A stretch of DNA of 64,000 bases from an uncultured Oscillospiraceae bacterium (GCA_949841355.1 CATKZP010000008.1:55292-119291), one strand, 5' to 3'. Shown: positions 49,859 to 60,345, counted from the first letter of the stretch. The notes: generated from the sequence alone by a model not told the origin. Translations and numbers: made by a program.

Positions 49859-50080
49859 TTGAAATCCAATATAAGAAACGAAATCAAGGCGTACATCGTG
49901 CGTCAAGGGATGACCATGCAGGAAGTGGTGGATGTGCTGTCCGATGTGTACGGCTGGTCGGACAGTGTGTCCAATCTCTCCAACAAGCTCCAGAGGGAAT
50001 CCCTCCGCTACAAGGAGGCTGTCCAGCTTGCCGATGCGCTGGGCTATGACATTCAGTGGGTCCGGCGGAAGGATGCTTGA
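49859..50080 (+). CDS. Small DNA-binding-like protein of the element
   Basis: A 73-residue protein with KSNIRNEIKAYIVRQGMTMQ, then QEVVDVLSDVYGWSDSVSNL and a C-terminal YKEAVQLADALGYDIQWVRR. The helix-turn-helix-like arrangement resembles small Cro/XRE-related proteins of conjugative elements. I start at TTG 49859 after GGAAAGTGAGAG, matching the TTG habit of this element; another TTG at 49814 is possible. May regulate the recombinase or relaxase genes. Confidence 0.55.
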   Translation: MKSNIRNEIKAYIVRQGMTMQEVVDVLSDVYGWSDSVSNLSNKLQRESLRYKEAVQLADALGYDIQWVRRKDA

Positions 50081-50118
50081 CCCGAAATCGAAAATCTACG
50101 AATTATGGAGGTACTTGA

Positions 50119-52094
<1,976 letters not shown>

Positions 52095-52141
52095 CACTCG
52101 GTCACGCCGCCCTCTGCGGCAAATAGTTACTTGTCACTATT

Positions 52142-52416
52142 AAGCCTTGCGATTCCAGGGTTTGCGCTGACAGGGACGAACACTTTAGAGGCCCCGTTGT
52201 GGAACCAGGATGGCCCAGCCCTTTTGATTACATCGAAAGCAATTTTCGATCCTGAATTGCCCGACGACAAGGTAGCGGCGTCATCCGGCCCATAGCGCGG
52301 CACGGTGTCCGCAAATGGGCCGCCTATGCTATTTCCGCAATGATTGCCCTTGCGAGGGAGGACGCAGTGCTTCAATCCATTACTTGGTATGGTGTTGACT
52401 TGCTCTGTGCATGAAC
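52142..52416. other. Non-coding stretch right of element 1
   Basis: No gene I can support. An 82-codon minus-strand frame here has no good start and no recognisable family. The sequence may be the remnant of the chromosomal locus disrupted by the element. Confidence 0.4.
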
Positions 52417-53448
52417 CTATATGATATGTTCTCTTACCCCTCTGACCCGCGTTGACACCACCGATCCAATCGGCACCATCGCAATATCCACATTCCCGTC
52501 TGCGCTCCTTGTAATAAGTGTGCCGCCCCTTTGAATATAACTTTTCTTGATATCTTTATAGCCGAGGTAATCAACGGACATTCCATAAGTCATCTGAATC
52601 CCCTTATATACAAGAGAGAGTGTATTTAAGTGATCGTGCCCGCAGAAGATCCACTTGATGACGCCATTCTCTGCGGCCCTGTCAAAAAATGTACTCTTAA
52701 GCTTGGATATGCCAAAATACTCATCATTCTCGGCAATGCTCCCATGCCGGTAGATGACGTTCCCATCACCAAGCTTCATTTTTTCATAGGCCTCCTTAAA
52801 CTCACGAGGCGGCATATGGAAAAATGCCATCGCTTTTATGTTCGGGTATTCTTGCTTCAGCGCGTTAAGGCGTTCCGTACACCAATCGACCTGATCCTCG
52901 TGGATCCGATCAAAACCGCTGAAAAACCAGCCGCCTTCTCCGTACATATTGGAATCCAGCATCACCAGCGGGAGAAGCACTTTTCCGGATGCATCAACCA
53001 ATTCTATCAGGAAATTTCCCACGCCCGTCAGGTCCTTCCTGCCCTCCGTAAAGATACAATAGCGTCCCTGCCTGTACAATTCCGCTAGTTCCTTTTTTCC
53101 GCAGGCCGAGAACAGTTCACAATCATGATTGCCGAAAACCAGCGTATAGGGCAGTTCAAAGCGGTCCAGAAATTCCATCAGCTTTTTGGCCTGCTTTCGG
53201 TTATTTAAGGTTCCCGACTTCGGTAAAAACGGGAATATTAAATCCCCGGTCAGAACAATCATATGCGGCTTTGACTTTTCTATGATCTTCCTTACCGCAT
53301 CCAGCGCAAGCTTGTCCGCCCCCTTCGATAGGAGGCCAAACCCCAGGTGCAAATCCGTCAGCTGCAAAATTCTGAAATCCCTATCCTTCGGTATGCTGAT
53401 TGTAAAGGTTTCGTCATCTACCTGTTTGAATTGATCTGAGCGGTACAT
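52417..53448 (-). CDS. Calcineurin-like metallophosphoesterase
   Basis: A 343-residue phosphoesterase with the dimetal motifs QLTDLHLGFG (Asp, His), VLTGDLIFPF (Asp), VFGNHDCELF (Asn, His), and late FCGHDHLNT (His-x-His). No signal peptide, so cytoplasmic. ATG 53448 follows AGGAGG. It lies 9 bases after the amino-acid permease gene on the same strand and is probably co-expressed. Substrate unknown; the family covers nucleotides, phosphodiesters and proteins. Base composition is more AT-rich than the housekeeping block. Confidence 0.88.
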   Translation of the reverse strand: MYRSDQFKQVDDETFTISIPKDRDFRILQLTDLHLGFGLLSKGADKLALDAVRKIIEKSKPHMIVLTGDLIFPFLPKSGTLNNRKQAKKLMEFLDRFELPYTLVFGNHDCELFSACGKKELAELYRQGRYCIFTEGRKDLTGVGNFLIELVDASGKVLLPLVMLDSNMYGEGGWFFSGFDRIHEDQVDWCTERLNALKQEYPNIKAMAFFHMPPREFKEAYEKMKLGDGNVIYRHGSIAENDEYFGISKLKSTFFDRAAENGVIKWIFCGHDHLNTLSLVYKGIQMTYGMSVDYLGYKDIKKSYIQRGGTLITRSADGNVDIAMVPIGSVVSTRVRGVREHII

Positions 53449-53457
53449 GAAAACCTC

Positions 53458-54612
53458 CTAACTCAACGGGACAAGGGAGCCTACAGCCGACAGGATTGTT
53501 GACAGAACCATCAGCACCTGAAAGGGTACGGTTCCGATCACACCGCAGATCGGACTGGCGCCAGCCTTCCTTCTTGACTTCCCATAGGTGAGCACAAGCA
53601 TAATACTCACAAGCACCACGACGCCGCTCATGATCCGGGTCAAAACAATAAAGCTGTTTACCCCAAACATTGCAAACAGGATACACGGAACAGTGGCAAT
53701 CAACCAGCTGATACGGTTTCCTGTGTTGATCTGCTCGTGCACTACGTCACGCAGGGCCAATGTATTGGACCAGAATGTCGTCAGCAGCGCAAACAGCGAG
53801 AAAATCCCGGCCAGGATGACCGCCCATTTCCCGATGCTCTCGCCAAGCTGCATATACGCGAGTTCCTTATTGATCTCCCCTTTTGTTCCAAGCAATACTG
53901 ACATTGTCACGATCAATACGAAGACAGAGGAGAGGCCAAAGCCGATAAAGATAGATTTTCTTATTTCGCGTGAATTTCCATCCAGCCCTTTTACCACTTG
54001 GATGACCGCCTGATTAGCCGAGGTTGCAAACACGACCATACTGTAGAGCGCGAGCAGATTATTCCAGTGAAATTCTGAGGAATGCGGCGTATTGACCGGA
54101 TGCATCAATGTCCCCACCGTCATGGCCGCTACAATCCCCATAAGAAGTACGACAGCATATTTTTGTGCGATGCCCACCGCCTTCATTCCCATGAACACCA
54201 CACAGCCCGCAATCCCATAATAAACCAGCTGGGCGGCCCACATAGGCATCCCAAACCAGTTTGTAAATATCTGAGCGCCGCCATTGATGTTCCCGCTTAC
54301 TCCGATCATGATGGCCAGACCATACACCACAAATACGAGCCAGCTGAATACTTTCTTTGCCGCCCCATGGAACAGTTCGCCCTCAAAACTTTTGACCAGC
54401 TGCACACCGCCATTGTTATAAGAAAGCTCCGCAATGATCAGATGCAGAATCACATTGATGATATAGGCCAGCGCCACCATCCATACCACATCCAGCATAC
54501 TGTTTTTTGTGGCCAGATAAGGCACCGCGATGATGCCGGTTCCGATACTGTTTCCTACAATCATACAAATTGCTTCAAACGTAGTCAGCTTTGCCTCCGA
54601 TTTGAACTCCAT
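53458..54612 (-). CDS. Amino-acid permease (HAAAP/APC superfamily)
   Basis: A 384-residue membrane transporter with about eleven helices. The N-terminal TTFEAICMIVGNSIGTGIIAVP is the unwound helix-1 motif of APC-fold carriers, here most like the aromatic/hydroxy amino-acid HAAAP or SLC38-like group. I start at ATG 54612, 9 bases after AGGAG; the earlier in-frame ATG at 54621 would abut the ribosome binding site. Forms a pair with the downstream metallophosphoesterase. Substrate not determinable. Confidence 0.82.
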   Translation of the reverse strand: MEFKSEAKLTTFEAICMIVGNSIGTGIIAVPYLATKNSMLDVVWMVALAYIINVILHLIIAELSYNNGGVQLVKSFEGELFHGAAKKVFSWLVFVVYGLAIMIGVSGNINGGAQIFTNWFGMPMWAAQLVYYGIAGCVVFMGMKAVGIAQKYAVVLLMGIVAAMTVGTLMHPVNTPHSSEFHWNNLLALYSMVVFATSANQAVIQVVKGLDGNSREIRKSIFIGFGLSSVFVLIVTMSVLLGTKGEINKELAYMQLGESIGKWAVILAGIFSLFALLTTFWSNTLALRDVVHEQINTGNRISWLIATVPCILFAMFGVNSFIVLTRIMSGVVVLVSIMLVLTYGKSRRKAGASPICGVIGTVPFQVLMVLSTILSAVGSLVPLS

Positions 54613-54873
54613 AATCCGCATCTCCTGTTGTTTTACTGATGAGTCAATGAAAATGACCTGCCGTATGGAATAGCCATAGAAATAACCTGTATGATAATCT
54701 AACGTTCATCTTATCATAAAAGCGGGAAAACTTCAATGTCCGCAGCATATCCGGCATACTACACTCAAAACGGACGCGGCGGGGCTGTTCCTTCCATGGA
54801 AGCTGGGATTGGGTGCTCGACTTTGCGTGTGCTTTATGATAGAATCGTTGAAAAAGGAAACGGGGGACATTTT

Positions 54874-55038
54874 ATGCTGGCTATTCGAAACTGGGTGTAC
54901 CGGGACAGCCCGGTGATGAACCTCAAGGAGGGACAGGCCCGGTGCTGCCTCGACGCTTTGGAGCCCATGGAGCGCAAGCGCCTGCCCAGCCAGGAGGAGC
55001 TTTATATCATGAGCCATTCTTCCGTGGGGGAGGCGTGA
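54874..55038 (+). pseudogene. Internally deleted copy of the GNAT gene at 32636-33277
   Basis: The 54-codon frame keeps the GNAT start (MLAIRN versus MLTIRN) and then jumps directly to its C-terminal extension (WVYRDSPVMNLKEGQ versus WVYRDSPVMSIDEGE), ending EELYIMSHSSVGEA. About 160 codons covering the whole catalytic domain are gone without a frameshift. The upstream region is also similar to that of the intact gene (CTCGACTTTG, then TGATAGAAT against TGATAAAAT). It sits 3 bases before the methyltransferase gene and may now serve as its leader. Confidence 0.75.
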
Positions 55039-55041
55039 GCC

Positions 55042-55809
55042 ATGAAGGAAAACCGATATGACGATCCCCGGTTCTTTGAGAAGTACAGCCAGATGAGCCG
55101 CTCCCAACAGGGCCTGGCCGGGGCGGGCGAGTGGCGGGAGCTGAAAAAGCTGCTGCCCGATTTCTCCGGAAAGCGGGTGCTGGACCTGGGCTGCGGCTAC
55201 GGCTGGCACTGCGGCTATGCCGCCGCTCACGGCGCGGCCGGCGTGCTGGGGACGGATATCTCCCAAAAAATGCTGGATGTGGCCCGGGAGCGCAACCCTG
55301 GGCCGTCCATTGAATACCGGCAGGCCGCCATGGAGGACCTGCGCTTTTCGGACGGCTCCTTCAATGTGGTGCTCAGCTCGCTGGCCTTCCATTATGTGGA
55401 GGACTTCGGGCCGCTGGTTCGGAACATCGGCCGCTGGCTGACGCCGGGCGGCAGCTTTGTCTTTTCCGTGGAGCACCCCGTCTTTACCGCCTATGGCTCT
55501 CAGGACTGGTACTACGGCCCGGACGGTGAGATTCTCCACTTTCCGGTGGACAATTACTACATGGAGGGCCGCCGGGAGGCCGTCTTTCTGGGGGAGCGGG
55601 TGGTAAAATACCACCGCACCCTCACCACCTATCTGGACGCGCTGCTGCAAAACGGCTTCCAAATTCTGCGGTTGGTGGAGCCCCAGCCGCCGGAGGACAT
55701 GCTGGACCTGCCGGGGATGCGGGATGAGCTGCGCCGCCCCATGATGCTGCTGGTGTCGGCAGTAAAGGAAAACCCGGACGGATGGATACAGGGACAGAAA
55801 GGACGGTAA
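55042..55809 (+). CDS. Class I SAM-dependent methyltransferase
   Basis: A 255-residue methyltransferase. Motif I is GKRVLDLGCGYGWHCGYAA (residues about 45-63), the acidic loop is VLGTDISQKMLDVAR, motif IV region is FNVVLSSLAFHYVED, and the C-terminal HPVFTAYGSQDWYYGPDGEI is typical of UbiE/Methyltransf_11 small-molecule enzymes. ATG 55042 follows GGGGGAGG within the end of the GNAT remnant. Substrate unknown. After its stop a 19-codon frame (55812-55871) looks like a meaningless relic. Confidence 0.88.
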   Translation: MKENRYDDPRFFEKYSQMSRSQQGLAGAGEWRELKKLLPDFSGKRVLDLGCGYGWHCGYAAAHGAAGVLGTDISQKMLDVARERNPGPSIEYRQAAMEDLRFSDGSFNVVLSSLAFHYVEDFGPLVRNIGRWLTPGGSFVFSVEHPVFTAYGSQDWYYGPDGEILHFPVDNYYMEGRREAVFLGERVVKYHRTLTTYLDALLQNGFQILRLVEPQPPEDMLDLPGMRDELRRPMMLLVSAVKENPDGWIQGQKGR

Positions 55810-55898
55810 CCATGGATCACTTGAGAAAGCTGAAGGCGGTAGCCACTGGATATTTGGGGAAAAGGGTGTGATGCAGACAAAAAATTGGAGGTAATACC

Positions 55899-56561
55899 AT
55901 GTCAAATGTTCCGAATCCCGATGTGATTTTTCCCAACGAGTTCAAGACCTCGTGCTTTCTGAAGAACGTGATCACCGCCCCCAATATCATCGTGGGCGAC
56001 TACACCTACTATGACGACCCCGTTGATCCCACCGGCTTTGAGCGAAACAATGTGCTGTTCAATTACCCTGAGTTCGGGGACAGGCTCATCATCGGTAAAT
56101 TCTGCTCCATCGCCGCCGGGGTCAAGTTCATCATGGGTCCCGCCAACCACCGCATCAGCAGCGTCACCACCTACCCCTTCCAGGTGTTTGGCGGTGTGTG
56201 GGCGGAGAAGGCCCCGCCCCATTTGTCCCAGCTTCCCTTCAAGGGGGACACAGTGGTGGGCAGCGATGTGTGGATTGGCCGAGAGAGCGTCATCATGCCG
56301 GGGGTGAAAATAGGCGATGGGGCCATCATCGCCGCCTATTCCATAGTGGCGAAGGATATCCCGCCCTACGCCGTGGCGGGCGGGAACCCCGCCCGGGTCA
56401 TCAAAAAGCGGTTTGACGATGAGGAGCTGATGGATATTCTGCTCCGTCTGCGCTGGTGGGATCTGCCTGGTGAGGAGGTAGCGGAGCTGGTGCCGCTGCT
56501 GTGCAGCCCGGATCTGGGGGCGGTAAAGGAGGAGCTGTGCGGGATGCTGAACCGAGCATAA
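55899..56561 (+). CDS. Vat/CatB-like hexapeptide-repeat acetyltransferase (second copy)
   Basis: A 220-residue left-handed beta-helix acetyltransferase, paralogous to 10299-10925. It has RLIIGKFCSIAAGVKFIMGPANHRI, TVVGSDVWIGRESVIMPGVKIG and AIIAAYSIVAKDIPPYAVAGGNPARVI. The His in ANHRI is the expected catalytic base. ATG 55899 follows GGAGG. Xenobiotic (streptogramin or chloramphenicol) acetylation is possible but not shown by sequence. Confidence 0.85.
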   Translation: MSNVPNPDVIFPNEFKTSCFLKNVITAPNIIVGDYTYYDDPVDPTGFERNNVLFNYPEFGDRLIIGKFCSIAAGVKFIMGPANHRISSVTTYPFQVFGGVWAEKAPPHLSQLPFKGDTVVGSDVWIGRESVIMPGVKIGDGAIIAAYSIVAKDIPPYAVAGGNPARVIKKRFDDEELMDILLRLRWWDLPGEEVAELVPLLCSPDLGAVKEELCGMLNRA

Positions 56562-56655
56562 GCAAAAATATCATCAGTATTCTCGCAGTAATTTTTCAAA
56601 TGCAGTGGCGTACAAAAGATATTGCAGCGGATATTTAGGAAATTGGAGATAGAAA

Positions 56656-57009
56656 TTATATTTGGAGCATAGAAGGCGAAATATAGTGGGTTGACCTACG
56701 GGGCGAACCTGCTTTGTCATAGTCGACATTACAGCGTGCGGATTTTTCAAATTGTACATCTGTAAAGAATTCAAAGCCAACAATGGCAATGTATTTGGAG
56801 TTGGAAAGAAGATGATCGACTGCCGCACGGGTCCACTTTGCCTTCCCGGTCGGTGAAGGAACCTGCTTTTTGTAAAGAATATCCACTACTTTGCCTAAAC
56901 TGGCCCCGGCAAAATAGTAGTCAAAAATCATGCGGACAGTTTCAGCTTTGACTTCTTTAATCTCCAGGGTGCCGAGGGCAGTCAGGTTAAAACCATATGG
57001 TATTTTCAT
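56656..57009 (-). pseudogene. Serine recombinase fragment (recombinase domain)
   Basis: The minus-strand frame reads IPYGFNLTALGTLEIKEVKA, VRMIFDYYFAGASLGKVVDI, and SPTGKAKWTRAAVDHLLSN, the central recombinase domain of large serine recombinases, without the catalytic N-terminal domain and with a scrambled end. It is a remnant of an older element. It is not part of the intact recombinase at 58536-60047. Confidence 0.75.
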
Positions 57010-57152
57010 GTTTCATTTTCCTTAAAAATAAAATTTCACACGTTTTCCCCAGACGGAGACAAAACATGGAAATATGCCATAGATCATTTATGGTTCGTGG
57101 TCATTTCAAACTGGAATTTGACCACTATTTTGTGCGTTTCTCAGAGGAAATA

Positions 57153-57191
57153 GCAAAACCCGAGTATAGTCATCCTATACTCGGGTTTTGC
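57153..57191. terminator. Perfect 17-bp hairpin in the remnant region
   Basis: Bases 57153-57169 and 57175-57191 are exact reverse complements (GCAAAACCCGAGTATAG) around a TCATC loop, with A and T tracts on either side. Probably a bidirectional terminator close to the tRNA fragment. Confidence 0.75.
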
Positions 57192-57197
57192 CTAATT

Positions 57198-57220
57198 TGG
57201 CGCGGAAGGAGGGATTTGAA
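57198..57220 (-). other. 3' end of a tRNA gene left as an attachment-site scar
   Basis: Read on the minus strand this stretch is a T-loop TTCAAAT, a 5-base T-stem 3' arm CCCTC, a 7-base acceptor arm CTTCCGC, a discriminator G and CCA. The preceding bases do not complete the T-stem, so only the 3' end is present. Such 23-base scars mark integration of elements into tRNA genes. The 57221-57490 gap that follows shows no gene. Confidence 0.55.
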
Positions 57221-57490
57221 TTCCAGAAGGAATTATTTTTCAGCACTTAGGCAAGTTTTTTTAATTATTTTTTATCTAAAGCAGGAGATTTCATACCTCC
57301 AAATACTGCCTTGTACCATGTGAAGTTATCGTGTTAAGGGAAAAAATAAGGGAAAACTTTTCAGCAAAGGTTAAAGGAAATAGCTCCTTTTAGCGTGAAA
57401 TACCTAACATCAGAGTAAGGTGGAACGGGATACGCTTCAACAATGAAGTAGCCTCTATCTCCATCTAATTCACTTTAAAAGGAGTATGCT

Positions 57491-57724
57491 ATGAAGTTTA
57501 TTGATTATAATGGTCTGAAAGAATTCTATACAATCTCAGAAACTTGTGAATTGTTCGAGATGTCTAAAGAGGTTTTGAGAGAAAAGAGTATTCAGTATGA
57601 AATTTCTCCCAGTCGGAACGAAATCGGGGAAGGTGGTTTTTCCAAGTATGACGTGCGGAGGCTGCACAACAAGTTATACTACGAAGATCATACCCACAAA
57701 AAGGAATGGAATCCGTGGGCATGA
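57491..57724 (+). CDS. Small HTH-like protein beside an excisionase-like gene
   Basis: A 77-residue protein with YTISETCELFEMSKEVLREKSIQYE, similar to MerR/excisionase-type winged helices, and a basic C-terminus. AAAAGGAG precedes ATG 57491. It overlaps the next gene as ATGA. Probably the remaining recombination-control gene of a lost or decayed element; not certain. Confidence 0.5.
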   Translation: MKFIDYNGLKEFYTISETCELFEMSKEVLREKSIQYEISPSRNEIGEGGFSKYDVRRLHNKLYYEDHTHKKEWNPWA

Positions 57725-57891
57725 TGGATATAGAGGTTTATTCTGTCAAAGAGGTAGCTATCATCATTAAAACTACCCGCCAACAGGTAAGGAAGATGAT
57801 TCAGAATGAAGAACTTCCGGCAATTAGGGTTGGAAAGGAATGGCGTATATCTTTTGACGCTCTACAGGATTTCATAACGGATTCAGTTTAG
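57721..57891 (+). CDS. Excisionase-family DNA-binding protein
   Basis: A 56-residue MerR-like excisionase: YSVKEVAIIIKTTRQQVRKM and NEELPAIRVGKEWRISFDALQDFI. This is the Xis/helix-turn-helix 17 pattern used to direct element excision. Start at 57721 overlaps the previous stop. No functional integrase lies next to it; the closest is the recombinase at 58536-60047 on the other strand. A terminator follows. Confidence 0.75.
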   Translation: MMDIEVYSVKEVAIIIKTTRQQVRKMIQNEELPAIRVGKEWRISFDALQDFITDSV

Positions 57892-57896
57892 GCACT

Positions 57897-57924
57897 ATTC
57901 CGAGCGGGGTTCCCCGCTCGGAAT
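57897..57924. terminator. Terminator after the excisionase-like gene
   Basis: ATTCCGAGCGGGG at 57897-57909 is the exact reverse complement of 57912-57924, followed by TTGTTT. It separates the plus-strand pair from the convergent DUF2085 gene. Confidence 0.8.
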
Positions 57925-57928
57925 TTGT

Positions 57929-58270
57929 TTATACCCAACTTATTAAGAACTGAAAAGCATGAATATAAACCGCCATGAGTCCCCAACCGGCCAGAATGCC
58001 AGTAACCATTCTCCTAAAATTTGTAGAGGGAACAAGATTTGCATATTGTACCATACCATCTATTGCCAATGGTAAACCCAGTAAAAGTGCACTAACAATT
58101 TCGATTGGATAGATATTCCAAGCAGGAATGGCAACAAGCTCACCAATAACAATTCCTGCACATCGGGCGCACAGAGGCAACTGATATCCCTTGATGAAAA
58201 TGCTTCTTTCAGGAAGTTGATGACATCCTGTGAGACGGCCAATATACATTAAAGTTTGATATAATTTCAT
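57929..58270 (-). CDS. DUF2085 membrane protein
   Basis: A 113-residue protein with three membrane helices. The conserved GRLTGCHQLPERSIF and YQLPLCARCAGIVIGE segments, with Cys pairs that may bind metal, identify DUF2085. ATG 58270 overlaps the stop of the upstream small membrane-protein gene as TAATG. AT-rich compared with the housekeeping block. Function unknown. Confidence 0.78.
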   Translation of the reverse strand: MKLYQTLMYIGRLTGCHQLPERSIFIKGYQLPLCARCAGIVIGELVAIPAWNIYPIEIVSALLLGLPLAIDGMVQYANLVPSTNFRRMVTGILAGWGLMAVYIHAFQFLISWV

Positions 58271-58548
58271 TAAGCCAACAATGTGAGCAACAATGGTACT
58301 ATTGGTAAACACACTACAGCAACACTAAGAACTGTTACTCCTTTTCTAATTTGCTGTTGTTCTTCTACTGTGAGGAACTCTTTTACTGTGGAATCGGAGT
58401 AGTTTTTTGGTATGGCTTTAATGAGCCAAAGGAAATATACAATAGCGATGCCAAGGATTATTATTGCTACATTTTCAAAGTACAGTTTACAAGGGACTAC
58501 ACAGGGTAACGGTCTGACGGGAGGTGTGCTGCCCGTCAGATTTTCCAT
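58270..58548 (-). CDS. Small membrane protein probably truncated at its 5' end by element 2
   Basis: The frame gives 92 residues with two helices (about 26-44 and 69-91) and a polar middle, KEFLTVEEQQQIRKGVTVL. The first about 17 codons overlap the end of the recombinase gene of element 2 and look like junction sequence (TGSTPPVRPLPCVVPC). The original start is likely lost to the insertion. Coupled to the DUF2085 gene. Function unknown. Confidence 0.45.
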   Translation of the reverse strand: MENLTGSTPPVRPLPCVVPCKLYFENVAIIILGIAIVYFLWLIKAIPKNYSDSTVKEFLTVEEQQQIRKGVTVLSVAVVCLPIVPLLLTLLA

Positions 58549-60047
58549 GTAATGTTGATGGCTTCGCTTGTGGCGGCTATGGTGGTAATCATCAAATCCA
58601 CCACCCGCCGCTTGTCGTCAAAGGATACGCTGTCCCAAGTGTCGAGGTAGCCGGAAATCTGGCTGACCTGTTCCGGGCTGATGGCTTCCACGGTCAAGTC
58701 CGCTATCCGCTTCACAAGTTCCTGCTTGCGCCCGTCCAGTTCCGCTATCTTCACATTCACATAGGAGAGCAGGACATTGTTCGCCCCCGTCAGGCTGTCC
58801 ACCAGCTTTTCAATCTCGCCGTCCACATGGGCAAGTTCCACTTGCAGGGCGGCGATTTTAGGATTAGCCTTTGCCGCTTTCTTCCTGCCCGTCAGCATCT
58901 TGTGGCTTTCCAGCTTTTTTACCATCTGCTGATAGACTACCGTTTCCAGTTCGGCGGTGTAAATCTTGCCGCACCCGACGCAGCTTTTGTTATCCAGCCG
59001 TTTCGTACAGCGGAGATATTGACGGCCTACCCGGTTGACGATACTCATAAGCGCATAGCCGCAGTTACCGCACTTGATTTTTCCTGCCAGCCATGTGTGG
59101 GTGGCTTTTCGGGCGGACTGGATTTTCATGTTGTTCATCAGCTTCTTGCGGCAGGCCAGCCATGTTTCCGACGGGACAATCCCCTCATGGGGCGCAAGCA
59201 CTAACATCTGGTCTTTGAGATTGTGCAACTTGTCCGGCTTTACATCACGGCCTTGATAGAGGTAACACCCGTTCAAGCCGGTGAAGTCAGCGGCGTCATT
59301 GACAAGCACCGTCCCCTGGCTTTTGAAAAATTCGTACACATCAAGGTCTGCCTGCACATAGACGGGGTTGCGTAGCATCTGCGCCAGCGTGGGGCGTATT
59401 AATTCCTTGCCGTAGAACAAAATCCCCTGTTCCGCAAAGTACCGGGTAATGTCGCCATAGGAGGTTGCCGGGTCTGCGTACATCTCGAACATCAGCCGGA
59501 TATTTACCGCTTCTTCCGGGTTTACCACCAGCTTCTTTGTGTTGATACCGTCCATCTTGATAGGCTCCGTATGGAAGCCGTAGGGGGCTTTGCCGCCCAT
59601 CTTGAAGCCCCGCTGACTGCGGGAGTAGTAAGCGTCCGTCACCCGCTTCTGTATCGTTTCCCGTTCAAGCTGGGCGAACACGATACAGATATTCAGCATG
59701 GCCCGCCCCATCGGGGTGGAGGTATCAAACTTCTCTGTAGAGGAAACAAACTCCACATTGTACTGCTGGAGCAGTTCCATCATGTTGGCAAAGTCCAGAA
59801 TGGAACGGCTGATACGGTCAAGTTTGTAAACAACGACCTTTGCAATCAAGCCCCGCTTAATGTCCCGCACCAACTCTTGAAATTTCGGGCGGTCTGTGTT
59901 CTTGCCGCTGTATCCTTTGTCTGTGTATTCCTTGCAGTTACCGCCTTTCAATTCGTATTTGCAAAACTCAATCTGGCTTTCAATGGAAATGCTGTCCTTT
60001 TTGTCAACCGATTGTCTTGCATAAATCGCGTCTATTCGATTGTTCAT
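58536..60047 (-). CDS. Large serine recombinase of element 2
   Basis: A 503-residue site-specific recombinase. Catalytic Ser is in AIYARQSVDKKDSISIESQ; DKGYSGKNTDRPKF and VVYKLDRISRSILDFANMM are active-site segments. The recombinase domain is GGKAPYGFHTEPI onwards and the zinc ribbon is CGNCGYALMSIVNR with two later Cys pairs, followed by a coiled coil. ATG 60047 follows GAAAAGGAG. Transcription starts from a promoter covered by a palindrome (60076-60113). It should integrate and excise element 2. Confidence 0.93.
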   Translation of the reverse strand: MNNRIDAIYARQSVDKKDSISIESQIEFCKYELKGGNCKEYTDKGYSGKNTDRPKFQELVRDIKRGLIAKVVVYKLDRISRSILDFANMMELLQQYNVEFVSSTEKFDTSTPMGRAMLNICIVFAQLERETIQKRVTDAYYSRSQRGFKMGGKAPYGFHTEPIKMDGINTKKLVVNPEEAVNIRLMFEMYADPATSYGDITRYFAEQGILFYGKELIRPTLAQMLRNPVYVQADLDVYEFFKSQGTVLVNDAADFTGLNGCYLYQGRDVKPDKLHNLKDQMLVLAPHEGIVPSETWLACRKKLMNNMKIQSARKATHTWLAGKIKCGNCGYALMSIVNRVGRQYLRCTKRLDNKSCVGCGKIYTAELETVVYQQMVKKLESHKMLTGRKKAAKANPKIAALQVELAHVDGEIEKLVDSLTGANNVLLSYVNVKIAELDGRKQELVKRIADLTVEAISPEQVSQISGYLDTWDSVSFDDKRRVVDLMITTIAATSEAINITWKI

Positions 60048-60075
60048 TTGTCGCTCCTTTTCTTCAAAAAGAAAC

Positions 60076-60122
60076 GGAGCTGCTGACAATACTATTATAC
60101 TGCCAGCAGCCCCGTAAATCAA
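60076..60122 (-). promoter_or_regulatory. Recombinase promoter overlapped by a palindromic operator
   Basis: On the minus strand TTGATT (60122-60117), a 17-base spacer and a perfect TATAAT (60099-60094). An imperfect palindrome 60076-60113, with arms GGAGCTGCTG and CAGCAGCCCC, is centred on the -10 box, so a repressor bound there would block transcription of the recombinase. Confidence 0.7.
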
Positions 60123-60140
60123 TGTTGCCTTTGGAAAACC

Positions 60141-60332
60141 TTACGCCCCGGCTTCCGCTGCCCGCCGCTTGTCGGCGTACTTGCGGAACACCTCATAAAG
60201 CTGTTGTTCCAACTCCCGGCGGTTCGCCGCTTCCTGCTCTGGGGTGAATACCGGGGAGAGATTTTCCAGCGTGATTTCTTTCCCTTGAAAGGTCACGACC
60301 TCTGTTTCTTTTTTATATCTGATATGCTCCAT
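60141..60332 (-). CDS. Small conserved element protein, function unknown
   Basis: A 63-residue charged protein starting MEHIRYKKETEVVTFQGKEI with a C-terminal helix ANRRELEQQLYEVFRKYADK. Commonly found between MobV and recombinase genes of such elements. It starts 14 bases after the MobV stop. No domain recognised. Confidence 0.6.
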   Translation of the reverse strand: MEHIRYKKETEVVTFQGKEITLENLSPVFTPEQEAANRRELEQQLYEVFRKYADKRRAAEAGA

Positions 60333-60345
60333 ATTGCCTATAAAA

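Noticed and set aside
52127..52375. 82-codon minus-strand frame right of element 1
   Set aside because: No start context and no similarity recognised; may be a remnant but cannot be supported as a gene.
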